Shown here piece by piece: positions 46,898 through 55,433 of a stretch of 64,000 nt of DNA. The translations under genes and the position numbers were made by a program. Below the pieces are notes generated by a model. It was not told the DNA's origin and made no database searches. It saw only the letters and a program-made list of their open reading frames with translations. This DNA comes from Luteimonas saliphila (lineage in GTDB: Bacteria > Pseudomonadota > Gammaproteobacteria > Xanthomonadales > Xanthomonadaceae), in the NCBI RefSeq assembly GCF_016774335.1, contig NZ_JAETWA010000037.1:1-64000 (forward strand), in the 5' to 3' direction. The number at the start of each line of letters is the position of its first letter. The stretch's first letter is position 1.

Positions 46898-48289
46898 ATG
46901 ACCGTTTCCCCGCTCCCCGCCGGCTTCTCGACCGACACCACCGGCGCGCGTGCGCTGCACGTGCTCGACAGGGCGGGATACGGCGCGTGGCTCGAGTCGC
47001 AGCCCGGCGCGACGCGCGCCTGGCTGGCGGCACAGCAGTTCGACGCCGCGCCGGGCTCGCATGCGCTGCTGCCGGGCGAAGACGGCATCGCCGCGGCGGT
47101 CCTGGGCATCGGCGATCCGCTGGATCCGTATTCGTATGCGCATGCCCCGGGCGCGCTGCCGGAAGGCGACTGGACGCCGGCGCAGGCACCCGCGGCGGCA
47201 GAAGCCGCGGCGTTGCAACTGGGCTGGGGGCTGGGCGCGTACCGGTTCACCCGTTACAAGGAGCGCGGTCGCGCGCCCGCGCGGCTTGCGCTCGAGGGGC
47301 CGGATACCGAAGCGCTCGACCTGCTCGCCGCCTGCATCCGCGTGCGCGACCTGGTGAACACCCCGACCCAGGACATGGGGCCGGAGCAGCTCGAAGCGGT
47401 GGCGCGCGAGGTCGCGACCAGGCACGGCGCCACGTTCGAAAGCATCGTCGGCGACGCGCTGCTGGAACGGAACTTCCCCGCGATCCATGCCGTCGGCCGC
47501 GCCTCGCATCGCGCGCCGCGGCTGTTGAAGCTGCAATGGGGCTTCGACGGCGACAGCGGCGCGCATCCGCACCTGGTGCTGGTGGGCAAGGGCGTGTGCT
47601 TCGACACCGGCGGGCTCGACATCAAGCCCGCCGACGGCATGCGCCACATGAAGAAGGACATGGGCGGCGCCGCGCACGCGATCGCCCTGGCCGAACTGGT
47701 GATGGCGCGCGCGCTGCCGCTGCGCCTGACCCTGCTGGTGCCGGCGGTTGAGAACGCGATCGGGCCCGATGCCTACCGCCCGGGCGAGGTGGTGGCCACG
47801 CGCAAGGGCGTGAGCGTGGAGATCGACAACACCGATGCCGAAGGCCGCGTGGTGCTGTGCGACGCGCTGGCGCATGCCGGCGAACTCGCGCCCGACCTGA
47901 TCCTGGATTTCGCCACGCTGACCGGCGCCGCGCGCATCGCGCTCGGCCCCGACCTGCCGGCGCTGTTCGCCAACGACGATGCGCTGGCCGGGGACTGGCT
48001 CGCCGCCGGCGAACGCGCGCGCGACCCGCTGTGGCGGATGCCGCTGTGGCGGCCTTACCTGCGCTACCTGACCAGCGACATCGCCGACATCGCCAACGCC
48101 GGCTCGCGCATGGCCGGCGCGGTGACCGCCGCGCTGTACTTGGAGCGCTTCGTGCCCGAGGGCACGCCCTGGGCGCACCTGGACGTGTACGCCTGGAACG
48201 ACAGCGCCCGCGCCGGCCGCCCGAAAGGCGGCGAGGCCCTGGGGCTGCGCGCCGCCTGGGCGATGCTCAAGGCGCGCTGCAGCGCCTGA
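46898..48289 (+). CDS. M17 leucyl aminopeptidase family protein
   Basis: A 463-residue product. The C-terminal catalytic domain contains the two-metal site: VGKGVCFDTGGLDIKPADGM, then MKKDMGGAAHAIALAELVM (Lys and Asp ligands), the signature NTDAEGRVVLCDALA, and late WAHLDVYAWND. It releases N-terminal residues from peptides in the cytoplasm as a hexamer. The N-terminal domain is short and Ala-rich. It differs from PepA in having WAHLDVYAWN near the end, the pattern of the PepB-like group in Xanthomonads. It is a single gene, followed by a block of palindromic repeats. Confidence 0.92.
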   Translation: MTVSPLPAGFSTDTTGARALHVLDRAGYGAWLESQPGATRAWLAAQQFDAAPGSHALLPGEDGIAAAVLGIGDPLDPYSYAHAPGALPEGDWTPAQAPAAAEAAALQLGWGLGAYRFTRYKERGRAPARLALEGPDTEALDLLAACIRVRDLVNTPTQDMGPEQLEAVAREVATRHGATFESIVGDALLERNFPAIHAVGRASHRAPRLLKLQWGFDGDSGAHPHLVLVGKGVCFDTGGLDIKPADGMRHMKKDMGGAAHAIALAELVMARALPLRLTLLVPAVENAIGPDAYRPGEVVATRKGVSVEIDNTDAEGRVVLCDALAHAGELAPDLILDFATLTGAARIALGPDLPALFANDDALAGDWLAAGERARDPLWRMPLWRPYLRYLTSDIADIANAGSRMAGAVTAALYLERFVPEGTPWAHLDVYAWNDSARAGRPKGGEALGLRAAWAMLKARCSA

Positions 48290-48309
48290 GGCGATTCAGC
48301 GCAACCGGC

Positions 48310-48712
48310 CGCGTAGCCCGGGTAAGCGAAGCGCACCCGGGATCCACGCCAGGCGAAGCCTTCCTGTGGACATGGGCTCGCGTCGTCTCCCCGGATGCGG
48401 CCTGCGGCCTTATCCGGGCTACGCCCCTGACGCGAACCCGATTCAACCACGTAGCCCGGGTAAGCGAAGCGCACCCGGGATCCACGCCGGGCCAAAGCCC
48501 TCTTGTGAGCGGGCGTTCGAATCCGCGGCTCCCCGGATGCGGCCTTTGGCCTTATCCGGGCTACGCACCTGATGCGAATCCGACTCAACCACGTAGCCCG
48601 GGTAAGCGAAGCGCACCCGGGAATCCACGCCAGGCGAAGCTTTCCTGTGGACATGAGCTCGCGTCGTCTCACCGGATGCGGCCTTTGGCCTTATCCGGGC
48701 TACGCACTTGGA
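48310..48712. repeat. Cluster of three GTAGCCCGGGTAAGCGAAG palindromic repeat units
   Basis: GTAGCCCGGGTAAGCGAAG starts at 48313, 48451 and 48593. Each is followed ~80 bases later by the reverse arm GCCTTATCCGGGCTACG, giving units of 138-142 bases with variable middles. These are Xanthomonadaceae REP-type hairpins. No gene lies in this stretch. Confidence 0.88.
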
Positions 48713-48746
48713 CAGGAGGGTGCGGTCGCGATCGCGCCGGCCGCAG

Positions 48747-49175
48747 TCAGCGTAACCAGCCGCGCTTCGCGCAGTGCCGCGCGTATCCCCACAGGAACAG
48801 CCCGACCAGCGCAATCGACATCGGAAACAGCGCGCCGCGGACGCCGGTCAGTTCCCACAGCGGAGTGGCCAGGTAGTTGCCGGCGAACTGGACGACGATC
48901 GCCAGCAGCGACAGCGCCAGCACCGGCACGGCCCATCGGCTGCGCCACAGCAGGCCGAGCGAGCCGACCAGGCCGCCGATGGTCGCGATCGCGAACGGCA
49001 CGAACAGCCAGCGCGGCGTCGCCGCGAAGATGGTCTGCTGCTGCTCCGGCCAGGTGGCCACGGTCGCGGGCGTGGCGGCGAGGTGGTAGTAGAACGAGTA
49101 GACACCGGCTAGGTTCCAGAGCACGGCGAGGATGGCGACGAGCCAGAACAGCGGCGGGCGGGTGCGGGTGGACAT
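48747..49175 (-). CDS. Small four-helix membrane protein
   Basis: A 142-residue product from the ATG at 49175. Four hydrophobic spans: LFWLVAILAVLWNLAGVYSF, FVPFAIATIGGLVGSLGLLW, AVPVLALSLLAIVVQFAG and ALFPMSIALVGLFLWG. A Pro/Ala loop holds PATVATWPEQQQTIFAATP. The layout resembles small DoxX/DUF-type membrane proteins with W-P-x-x-Q, but no function is known. It stands between two repeat clusters. Confidence 0.72.
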   Translation of the reverse strand: MSTRTRPPLFWLVAILAVLWNLAGVYSFYYHLAATPATVATWPEQQQTIFAATPRWLFVPFAIATIGGLVGSLGLLWRSRWAVPVLALSLLAIVVQFAGNYLATPLWELTGVRGALFPMSIALVGLFLWGYARHCAKRGWLR

Positions 49176-49249
49176 GGCGGCTTCCGCTTGGAAGGACGAC
49201 CGCAGTCTAGGCGCGGCCGCCGCGATCGTGCCAACCGCCGGTCGCCGGG

Positions 49250-49412
49250 CCGTAGCCCGGGTAAGCGAAGCGCACCCGGGTCCGCCTCCGATCGACGCCT
49301 TCGCATGGACCGGCAATCCGGGTCCGCGGCATCCCCGGATGCGGCCTGCGGCCTTATCCGGGCTACGCACGAGGCATCCGTAGCCCGGGTAAGCGAAGCG
49401 CACCCGGGTCCG
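49250..49412. repeat. Second cluster of GTAGCCCGG palindromic repeats
   Basis: Forward arms at 49252 and 49380, one reverse arm (TTATCCGGGCTACG) between them near 49356. Same family as the 48310 cluster. It lies between the promoter side of the membrane protein gene and the response regulator end. Confidence 0.85.
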
Positions 49413-49460
49413 TCCGTTGCAAGTCTTCGCATCGGCCGGTGCCGAGAGTGCAACCTGGCG

Positions 49461-50063
49461 CTACAGCCACCCCTTCTCGCGGGCCAGACGATAGGCCTCG
49501 ATCCGGTTGCCGACACCGAGCTTGCCGATCGCCTCGGACAGGTAGTTGCGCACGGTGCCGTGCGAGAGGTTGAGCCGCGCCGCGATCTGGCCGGCGGACA
49601 GGCCCTCGCCGGCCAGGCGCAGGGCCTGGCGCTCGCGGTCGCTGAGCGGATCGGGTTCGCCCCAGGCTTCCAGCGCCAGCTGCGGATCGATCGCGCGGCC
49701 GCCGCGGTGCACCTGGCGCAGCGCGTCGGCCAGTTGTTCCGCCGGCGCGTCCTTGAGCAGGTAGCCGGACACGCCCGCCTCGAGCGCGCGGCGCAGGAAG
49801 CCGGCGCGCGCGAACGTGGTGACGATCACCACCCGGATCGGCAGTTCATGGCGCTGGATGCGCTGCGCCAGCTCCAGCCCGGTGAGCCCCGGCATCTCGA
49901 TGTCGGTGACCAGGATGTCGGGCGCGAGCCGCTGCAGTTCGCGCCACGCGCTTTCGCCGTCGGCGGCGGCGCCGACCACCTCGATGTCGGCCTCCATCCC
50001 CAGCAGCGCCGACAGCGCGCCGCGCAGCATCGCCTGGTCCTCGGCGAGCAGGATGCGGATCAT
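49461..50063 (-). CDS. NarL/LuxR-family response regulator
   Basis: A 200-residue product. Receiver: ILLAEDQAMLR, phospho-Asp in DILVTDIEMPGLTG, T in VIVTTFA, K in LLKDAPA. The LuxR-type helix-turn-helix is LSDRERQALRLAGEGLSAGQIAARLNLSHGTVRNYL (read in parts). It resembles DesR-type regulators. The partner kinase is encoded upstream on the same strand at 50344, but 280 bases of nested palindromes separate the two. With the kinase it most likely controls the ABC transporter genes further up the strand. Confidence 0.92.
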   Translation of the reverse strand: MIRILLAEDQAMLRGALSALLGMEADIEVVGAAADGESAWRELQRLAPDILVTDIEMPGLTGLELAQRIQRHELPIRVVIVTTFARAGFLRRALEAGVSGYLLKDAPAEQLADALRQVHRGGRAIDPQLALEAWGEPDPLSDRERQALRLAGEGLSAGQIAARLNLSHGTVRNYLSEAIGKLGVGNRIEAYRLAREKGWL

Positions 50064-50121
50064 GGCGATGTGGCGGCCGGCGGCATGCGCGGAACGTTAG
50101 CAGGTCGCCCGCCCCGATGGC

Positions 50122-50352
50122 CCCCCGTAGGAGCGCCTTCAGGCGCGACTTGCAGGTCGTGCTCAGGCACGGGGTCGCGCCGGGTCGAACAGGGATCGAT
50201 GAAGCTGGGCAAAAACCGGGGTCAGAGTCGACTTTCCTCGAAGATCTTCATTACCGACACATGCACGCGGAAAGTCGACTCTGACCCCGGTCTTCTGGCG
50301 CCGGTTCGTTTCCGACGCAGGGCAATCGCGCCTGAAGGCGCTCCTACGGGGG
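50122..50352. repeat. Nested palindromic element between response regulator and kinase genes
   Basis: The outer arms 50122-50148 and 50326-50352 are perfect inverted copies of 27 bases (GTAGGAGCGCCTTCAGGCGC type). The inner arms 50215-50237 and 50269-50291 are perfect inverted copies of 23 bases (GGGTCAGAGTCGACTTTCC type). Two different repeat families are therefore nested in one another. The right outer arm contains the stop codon of the kinase gene and encodes its last residues (TRPPP). Confidence 0.88.
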
Positions 50353-51522
50353 TGGTCGGGTTTCGTCGTTGGCTGCCAGCGGTACGCGCGCCTCGACCAG
50401 GGTGCCGCCGCGCTCGCCGGCGCCGACGCGCAGGCGCCCGCGCACGCTTTCGAGGCGTTCGCGCATGCCCGACAGGCCGTTGCCCGGCACGATCGCGCCG
50501 CCGCGGCCATCGTCGACGATGCGCAGCACCGCGTCCGGCCCGTCCGTGCCGAAGCTGACCTCCGCGCGCTGCGCGCGGGCGTGGCGCTGGATGTTGGTCG
50601 CCGCCTCGCGCACGGTCAGCGCGAGCGCGCTCTCCACCCCGGCCGGCAGCGCGCTGTCGGCGAAGCCGTCTTCGAAGCGGTAGCCGAAGGCGATGCCGTC
50701 GGTTTCCAGCAGCAGCTTGGCCGAAGCGAGTTCGGCGGCGATGCCCGCGGCGCGGATGCCGCTCACCGCGCGCCGCACCTGCGAAAGCGCCTCGCGCGCG
50801 ACCCGGCTGACTTCGGCGATCTCGCCGCGCGCGGCGTCGGGATCGCGCTCGAGCAGGCGTCCGGCGAGGTCGGACTTGAGTGCGACCATCGACAACGTGT
50901 GCCCGAGCAGGTCGTGCAGGTCGCGGCCGATGCGCTCGCGTTCGGCGAGCGCGGCCAGGCGCCGTACCTCGTCGTGCGACAGGCGCAGCGCGGCATCGCG
51001 CTCGTGCCCGATCCGCTCGAACACCACCAGCACGCCGATGATCGCCGTCACCGTCGGCATCCACACCAGCGCCTGCCACGGATAGCCGATGGACAGTGCG
51101 TAACCCAGCAGCAGCGCGTTGAGCACCACCAGCAGCGCCAGGTAGCCGAGCACGTTGTGCCCGCGCCGCGGCTGCAGCATCACGCAGCCGAACACGAAGT
51201 AGCTCAGCCCCGAGGGATACCAGGGCAGCAGCGCGAAACACAGCGCCGCCATCGCCAGCGCGCAGGCGTAGGCCTTGCGTGGCGACTGCACCACGCTCAT
51301 CGCGTACAGCCACAGGAACAGCGGGAACGAGACCACCGTCAGCCACGCCCACAGTGCGGTGTAGCCGTAGGCGCCGCCGGAGAACGCGGGCGTCAGGAAC
51401 ACCCAGACCGACCACACCACGTGGACCATGGACAGCCACGGCGAGCGCCCCATGCGCTGGTCGAACGCGGCGATCGAGCCCGGTCGCGGCGCCAGCCAGC
51501 GTTGCAGTGCGTTTCGGATCAC
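50344..51522 (-). CDS. NarL-type (DesK-like) sensor histidine kinase
   Basis: A 392-residue product. Five or six N-terminal membrane helices (about 30-180), with no large periplasmic domain, suggest sensing within the membrane as in DesK. The HisKA_3 box is ERERIGRDLHDLLGHTLSMVALKSDL with the phospho-His. The ATPase has REAATNIQRHA (N), RIVDDGRGG (G1) and GNGLSGMRERL (G2). Its stop codon lies inside a palindromic repeat, and another copy of the inner repeat lies before its start. Partner of the regulator at 49461. Confidence 0.9.
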   Translation of the reverse strand: MIRNALQRWLAPRPGSIAAFDQRMGRSPWLSMVHVVWSVWVFLTPAFSGGAYGYTALWAWLTVVSFPLFLWLYAMSVVQSPRKAYACALAMAALCFALLPWYPSGLSYFVFGCVMLQPRRGHNVLGYLALLVVLNALLLGYALSIGYPWQALVWMPTVTAIIGVLVVFERIGHERDAALRLSHDEVRRLAALAERERIGRDLHDLLGHTLSMVALKSDLAGRLLERDPDAARGEIAEVSRVAREALSQVRRAVSGIRAAGIAAELASAKLLLETDGIAFGYRFEDGFADSALPAGVESALALTVREAATNIQRHARAQRAEVSFGTDGPDAVLRIVDDGRGGAIVPGNGLSGMRERLESVRGRLRVGAGERGGTLVEARVPLAANDETRPPP

Positions 51523-51576
51523 CGGGAGGCCTCCGGCAGGATGCGCATGCGATGCGGGATCATGGCACGGTGGGGA

Positions 51577-51656
51577 AACCGAGGTCAGAGTCGACTTTCC
51601 CCGTGTGCGCGTGGCTAGCGATGATCATTGGGGAAAGTCGACTCTGAGCCCGGGTT
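51577..51656. repeat. Second copy of the GGTCAGAGTCGACTTTCC hairpin
   Basis: Arms 51577-51602 and 51630-51656 form an imperfect inverted repeat matching the inner arms of the element at 50215-50291. The 27-base loop differs in sequence. The two copies bracket the histidine kinase gene. Confidence 0.85.
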
Positions 51657-51691
51657 TTCATCCCGGTTTCTCCGGTTTCCGGCACGCCGGG

Positions 51692-53527
51692 TCAGCGCAG
51701 TTCGACCCGGTCGATCCGGAACTCGAACGCGCCTTGCGGCTGGCCCGCGGTGAAGGCGATGCCGCGTACCTGCGACAGGTCGCCGCCGGCGAACGCGGAC
51801 AGTGGCAGGCGGATTTCACGCCACTCCGGTCCCGCGGTGAACGTCTGCACGGCCGGCATCCCCTGCATCGACGCCCCGGAGAACAGCATGGCGCTGTAGG
51901 TGCGCTCGTCGCCGCGCACCTGGAACACCAGTTCCTTGCGCGCGGACAGGTCGACCGGTTGCATCGGCTGCGCGGCGGGGAAGTACATCACCCCGGCCCA
52001 GGGATAGGCGAAACCGGGCCTGATCTCGCCGCCGATGCGCAGCGCGCCGCGCGAACCCTCGGCGCCGCCTTCGACCAGGGCGTGGCCGACCTGCGATGCG
52101 CCGCCGGCCATCTGGTCGGTGGTCGGCATCCAGCTGCCGAATGCCGCCTCGATCGCGTCGCCGTCGAAGTCGCTGACCAGGGTGTCGTCGGGTGGCGCGG
52201 TGGCGGCCGGCGCGGCCACGGTGTCGAGCTCGCGCGCGACGCGATGGCCGTTCTTCCACACCGCGTCGATCGCGCGCGTGGCCGTGATGTCGTCCAGCGG
52301 ATCGCCGTCGACCAGCACCAGGTCGGCGCGCATGCCCTGCGCGATGCGTCCGCGTTGCGCGAGCCCGAAGCGTTTCGCCGGCAGCGAGGTCGCAGCGGCC
52401 AGGGCCTGCGCCGGCGTGAGCCCGGCGCGCACCAGCAGCGACAGCTCGTGGTGCAGGCTGGCGCCGTGCGCGGTGCCGGGATTGGGTGCGTCGCTGCCGG
52501 TGAGGATGTCGACGCCGGCGGCGTGCAGCAGGCGCACGCTATCGAGCGCGCGCTGCAGCCGCTGCGGATTCGGCGGGCCGAAATCGGCCGCCAGGGTGCC
52601 GGTCTGCTGCGCGCCGAGCAGCGTCCGCAGGCGCACGTCTTCGGCCAGCGCCTTGCCCTCGCCGCTGCCGGCCATCGAGGCGACCACGGACAGCGTCGGC
52701 ACCACGAAGGCGCCGCGCTCGCGCATCGCGGCGACGAACGCCTCGTCGGCGACCGCGTCGGTGAACACGTGCACCAGGCCGTCGGCGCCGGCCTCGATCG
52801 CCATGCGCGCATCCTCCAGTTTGGCCACGTGCGCGACCGCGCGCCGGTCGCGCGCATGCGCTGCGGCCACCACCTGCGCGACCTGCGCCGGCGACAGCGT
52901 CGGCAGCCGCTGCGGCAGGCCGTAGGCGCTCAGGTCCTCGACGATCAGCTTGATGAAGTCGGCGCCCTCGTCGACGCGTTCGCCGATGAAGGCGTCGATG
53001 TCGGTATCGGCGTCCACCGTGGGCACCGGGAAGCCGTACTGGGTGCCGTGGCCGCCGGGTGCGGTGATGGCGAAGCCGGCGGCCCACAGGTCGGCGCGGT
53101 CGCCGTGCGTGGCCGCGTCGCGCTGTGCGCGCAGGCCGGGCAGGCGGGCGGCATCGCCGTGCATGTCGAGCGCGGAGGTCACGCCGAAGCGCGCCATGTC
53201 GCGCTGCGCATCGCCCCAGGCATGCACGTGGGCATCGATCAGGCCGGGCAGCAGGGTCTTGCCGCTGCCGTCGACCACGGTCAGGCCTTCCGGCACTGCG
53301 GCATCGGCGACGACGGCCTCGACCATGCCGTCGCGCACTACCACCGTCGCCACGCCCAGGTCGCGCTCGCCATCGAACACGCGTGCGCCCTGCACGACGA
53401 AACTGTTGCCTGCCCGGCCGTCGGTGGGTGCGGACGTCGCGGACTGCGCGGTCGGCTGGATCGCGACCGCGAGGCCGATCACGGCGGCCAGCGCGCCGGC
53501 GCAGGCGAGTTCAGGCCAGGATTTCAT
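51692..53527 (-). CDS. Secreted amidohydrolase with C-terminal CIA30-type domain
   Basis: A 611-residue product with a signal sequence (about 1-30). The amidohydrolase barrel carries the H-x-H metal site in LLPGLIDAHVHAWG, Lys in ADFIKLIVED, His in AVAHVAK and GLVHVFTDA, and Asp in ILTGSDAPNPG. The C-terminal ~170 residues (SDFDGDAIEAAFGSW, RGALRIGGEI, YPWAGVMYFPA, ELVFQVRGDERTYSAML) are a CIA30/NADH-ubiquinone-intermediate-type beta domain, likely for binding. Imidazolone-type or dipeptide-type substrates are possible. It lies between the ABC genes and the kinase on the same strand. Confidence 0.88.
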   Translation of the reverse strand: MKSWPELACAGALAAVIGLAVAIQPTAQSATSAPTDGRAGNSFVVQGARVFDGERDLGVATVVVRDGMVEAVVADAAVPEGLTVVDGSGKTLLPGLIDAHVHAWGDAQRDMARFGVTSALDMHGDAARLPGLRAQRDAATHGDRADLWAAGFAITAPGGHGTQYGFPVPTVDADTDIDAFIGERVDEGADFIKLIVEDLSAYGLPQRLPTLSPAQVAQVVAAAHARDRRAVAHVAKLEDARMAIEAGADGLVHVFTDAVADEAFVAAMRERGAFVVPTLSVVASMAGSGEGKALAEDVRLRTLLGAQQTGTLAADFGPPNPQRLQRALDSVRLLHAAGVDILTGSDAPNPGTAHGASLHHELSLLVRAGLTPAQALAAATSLPAKRFGLAQRGRIAQGMRADLVLVDGDPLDDITATRAIDAVWKNGHRVARELDTVAAPAATAPPDDTLVSDFDGDAIEAAFGSWMPTTDQMAGGASQVGHALVEGGAEGSRGALRIGGEIRPGFAYPWAGVMYFPAAQPMQPVDLSARKELVFQVRGDERTYSAMLFSGASMQGMPAVQTFTAGPEWREIRLPLSAFAGGDLSQVRGIAFTAGQPQGAFEFRIDRVELR

Positions 53528-53560
53528 GACAGGTCTCCGGTGGACGCGGACGGGGCGGAT

Positions 53561-54328
53561 TCACTCGGCGGCGGCGAGCCGCCGCTGCGCGAGCGCGAAG
53601 CATGCAATGGTGACCACCACCAGCACCAGCAGGTGCAGCCAGGTCGCCCCGCCGCGGTCGTGTCCGACCACCTTCAGCGCCAACTGGCCCAGGTGGTAGG
53701 CCGGCCAGGCCGATGCGATCCGCGCGAGCCAGTCGGGCAGCATCGACAGCGGCAGCCAGAGCCCGGACAGGAAGGCCATCGGCAGATAGATCAGGTTGAG
53801 CAGCACCGGCGCGGCGTTGCCGCCGACCAGGGTGCCGACCCACAGCCCGATCGCGGCGAACGGTAGGACCCCGAGGACGTTGACCGCGAGCAGCCCGCAC
53901 CATTGCGACGGCGCCAGCGACACGCCGCCAAGCGTCGCCGCGAGCAGCGCGAGCACCCCCGAGATGATCGCCGCGAACAGCATCGCCATCGCCATCTTCG
54001 CCAGCAGCTGCGCACCGGGCGGCGTCGGCAGCGCACGTCGCAGCCGCAGGTAGCCGCGCTCGCGGTCCATGGCGATGGTCACGCCGAAGCCGAACAGCGC
54101 CGCGCCGACCACGCCGAACACGCCGTAGCTGGCCAGCAGGTATTCGGCCGCCGCCGCATTGCCGCGATTGAGCAGCACGCCGAACAGCAGGTAGAACATC
54201 GCGGGGAACGCGACCACCGGCGCGCAGAACGCCGGTTCGCGCAACATGCGCAGCAGTTCGTACTTCGCTTCTAGCCCATAGGCACGCCAGGGCGTGCGGG
54301 CGACGGGTGGCGCGATCGCGTCCATCAT
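53561..54328 (-). CDS. ABC-2 type transporter permease
   Basis: A 255-residue product. Six hydrophobic spans (about 35-55, 65-90, 105-130, 140-160, 165-190, 220-245). The ABC-2 motif region IYLPMAFLSGLWLPLSMLPDWL is typical of drug or lipid exporters. It overlaps the ATPase gene by ATGA-type coupling. The two lie with a DesK/DesR-like two-component pair, a common set for exporters that respond to membrane or antibiotic stress. Confidence 0.9.
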   Translation of the reverse strand: MMDAIAPPVARTPWRAYGLEAKYELLRMLREPAFCAPVVAFPAMFYLLFGVLLNRGNAAAAEYLLASYGVFGVVGAALFGFGVTIAMDRERGYLRLRRALPTPPGAQLLAKMAMAMLFAAIISGVLALLAATLGGVSLAPSQWCGLLAVNVLGVLPFAAIGLWVGTLVGGNAAPVLLNLIYLPMAFLSGLWLPLSMLPDWLARIASAWPAYHLGQLALKVVGHDRGGATWLHLLVLVVVTIACFALAQRRLAAAE

Positions 54329-55254
54329 GCGGCCTCCTGCAGCGCCGGCCGGGTGAGGGCGAGGAAGGCGTCGGCGAGTCCGGCGCGGCGGATCTCGAGA
54401 TCGCGCAGCGCGGGATCGGCCTCGAGCAGGCGGCGCACCACCGGTTCGGCGGGCTCGGCGGCGATGCTCAGTGCGTCGCCCTCGCGCAACGCCTCGCGCA
54501 CGCCAGGCCATTGCGCCACGGCGCCGGCGGGCAGGTTCGAGATGCAGCGGATGCGGCGCAGCGACACCCGCGCGCGGATCTCGCCCACGCTGCCCTCGGC
54601 GATCAGCCGCCCGGCGTCGAGCACCGCGACCCGATCCGACAGCGCCTCGGCCTCCTCCAGGTAATGTGTGGTCAGGAGCACCGCGCTGCCCTCGGCGACC
54701 AGCTCGCGCACCGCGGCCCACAGCCCCTGGCGCGCCTCGATGTCGAGACCCGTGGTGGGTTCATCGAGGAACAGCAACCGTGGCCGCCCGCAGATCGCGA
54801 GCGCGAACTGCACGCGCCGCTGCTGTCCACCGGACAGTCGCCCGTAGCGGCGTTCGAGCAGTCCGTCGAGCCCGGCCAGCGCGACGCAGTCGGCGATGCT
54901 GCGCGGTCGCGGGTAGCCCGCGGCCACCAGTTCGAGCAGCTCGCGCACGCGCAGCCGTTCGGGAATGCCGGCCGACTGCAGCATCGCCCCGCACTGGCGG
55001 CGCACGGCCGCCGAACCCGGCACCTGCCCGAACACCGACACTTCGCCGGCATCGGCCGACAGCAGGCCCAGCAGCAGGCCGACCGCGGTGCTCTTGCCGG
55101 CGCCGTTGGCGCCGAGCAGCGCGGTCACCTGGCCGGCGTGCAGCGCCAGGTCGATCCCGTCCAGCGCGGGCGTGTCGCCGTAGCGCTTGCGCACGCTTTC
55201 GAGCCGCGCCAGTGGCGGCATGGTGGTGGCCATCGGTGCTTCCGGGGAGGACAT
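54325..55254 (-). CDS. ABC transporter ATP-binding protein
   Basis: About 309 residues from the ATG at 55254. Walker A GANGAGKS, Q-loop MLQSAG, signature LSGGQQRR, Walker B LLFLDEPTTGLD and H-loop TTHYLEEAE are all intact. A C-terminal ~90 residues regulate or dimerise. It pairs with the ABC-2 permease encoded next. It is first in the leftward group ATPase-permease-amidohydrolase-kinase-regulator and divergent from the MacAB-like operon, so the 180-base gap to 55434 should hold two promoters. Confidence 0.94.
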   Translation of the reverse strand: MSSPEAPMATTMPPLARLESVRKRYGDTPALDGIDLALHAGQVTALLGANGAGKSTAVGLLLGLLSADAGEVSVFGQVPGSAAVRRQCGAMLQSAGIPERLRVRELLELVAAGYPRPRSIADCVALAGLDGLLERRYGRLSGGQQRRVQFALAICGRPRLLFLDEPTTGLDIEARQGLWAAVRELVAEGSAVLLTTHYLEEAEALSDRVAVLDAGRLIAEGSVGEIRARVSLRRIRCISNLPAGAVAQWPGVREALREGDALSIAAEPAEPVVRRLLEADPALRDLEIRRAGLADAFLALTRPALQEAA

Positions 55255-55433
55255 GGCGCCATCGTGCCGCCGCCGTGGCCGGCGTGACATTCGCCGCCGT
55301 CAGTCGAAGCACCTGACACTTGTCAGCGGCCGGCCGCGATGCCGAGGGCTAACCTGTGCCCCACATCGGCGCGCCGGGCATCGCATCGCGCGACCGGTGT
55401 CACAATGGCTGCGAATCCACGTCCTGTCCTTCG

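Noticed and set aside
48310-48712. Regular repeats considered as a CRISPR array
   Set aside because: The units are inverted hairpins with related middles and ~140-base steps, not short direct repeats with unique spacers. No cas genes are near.
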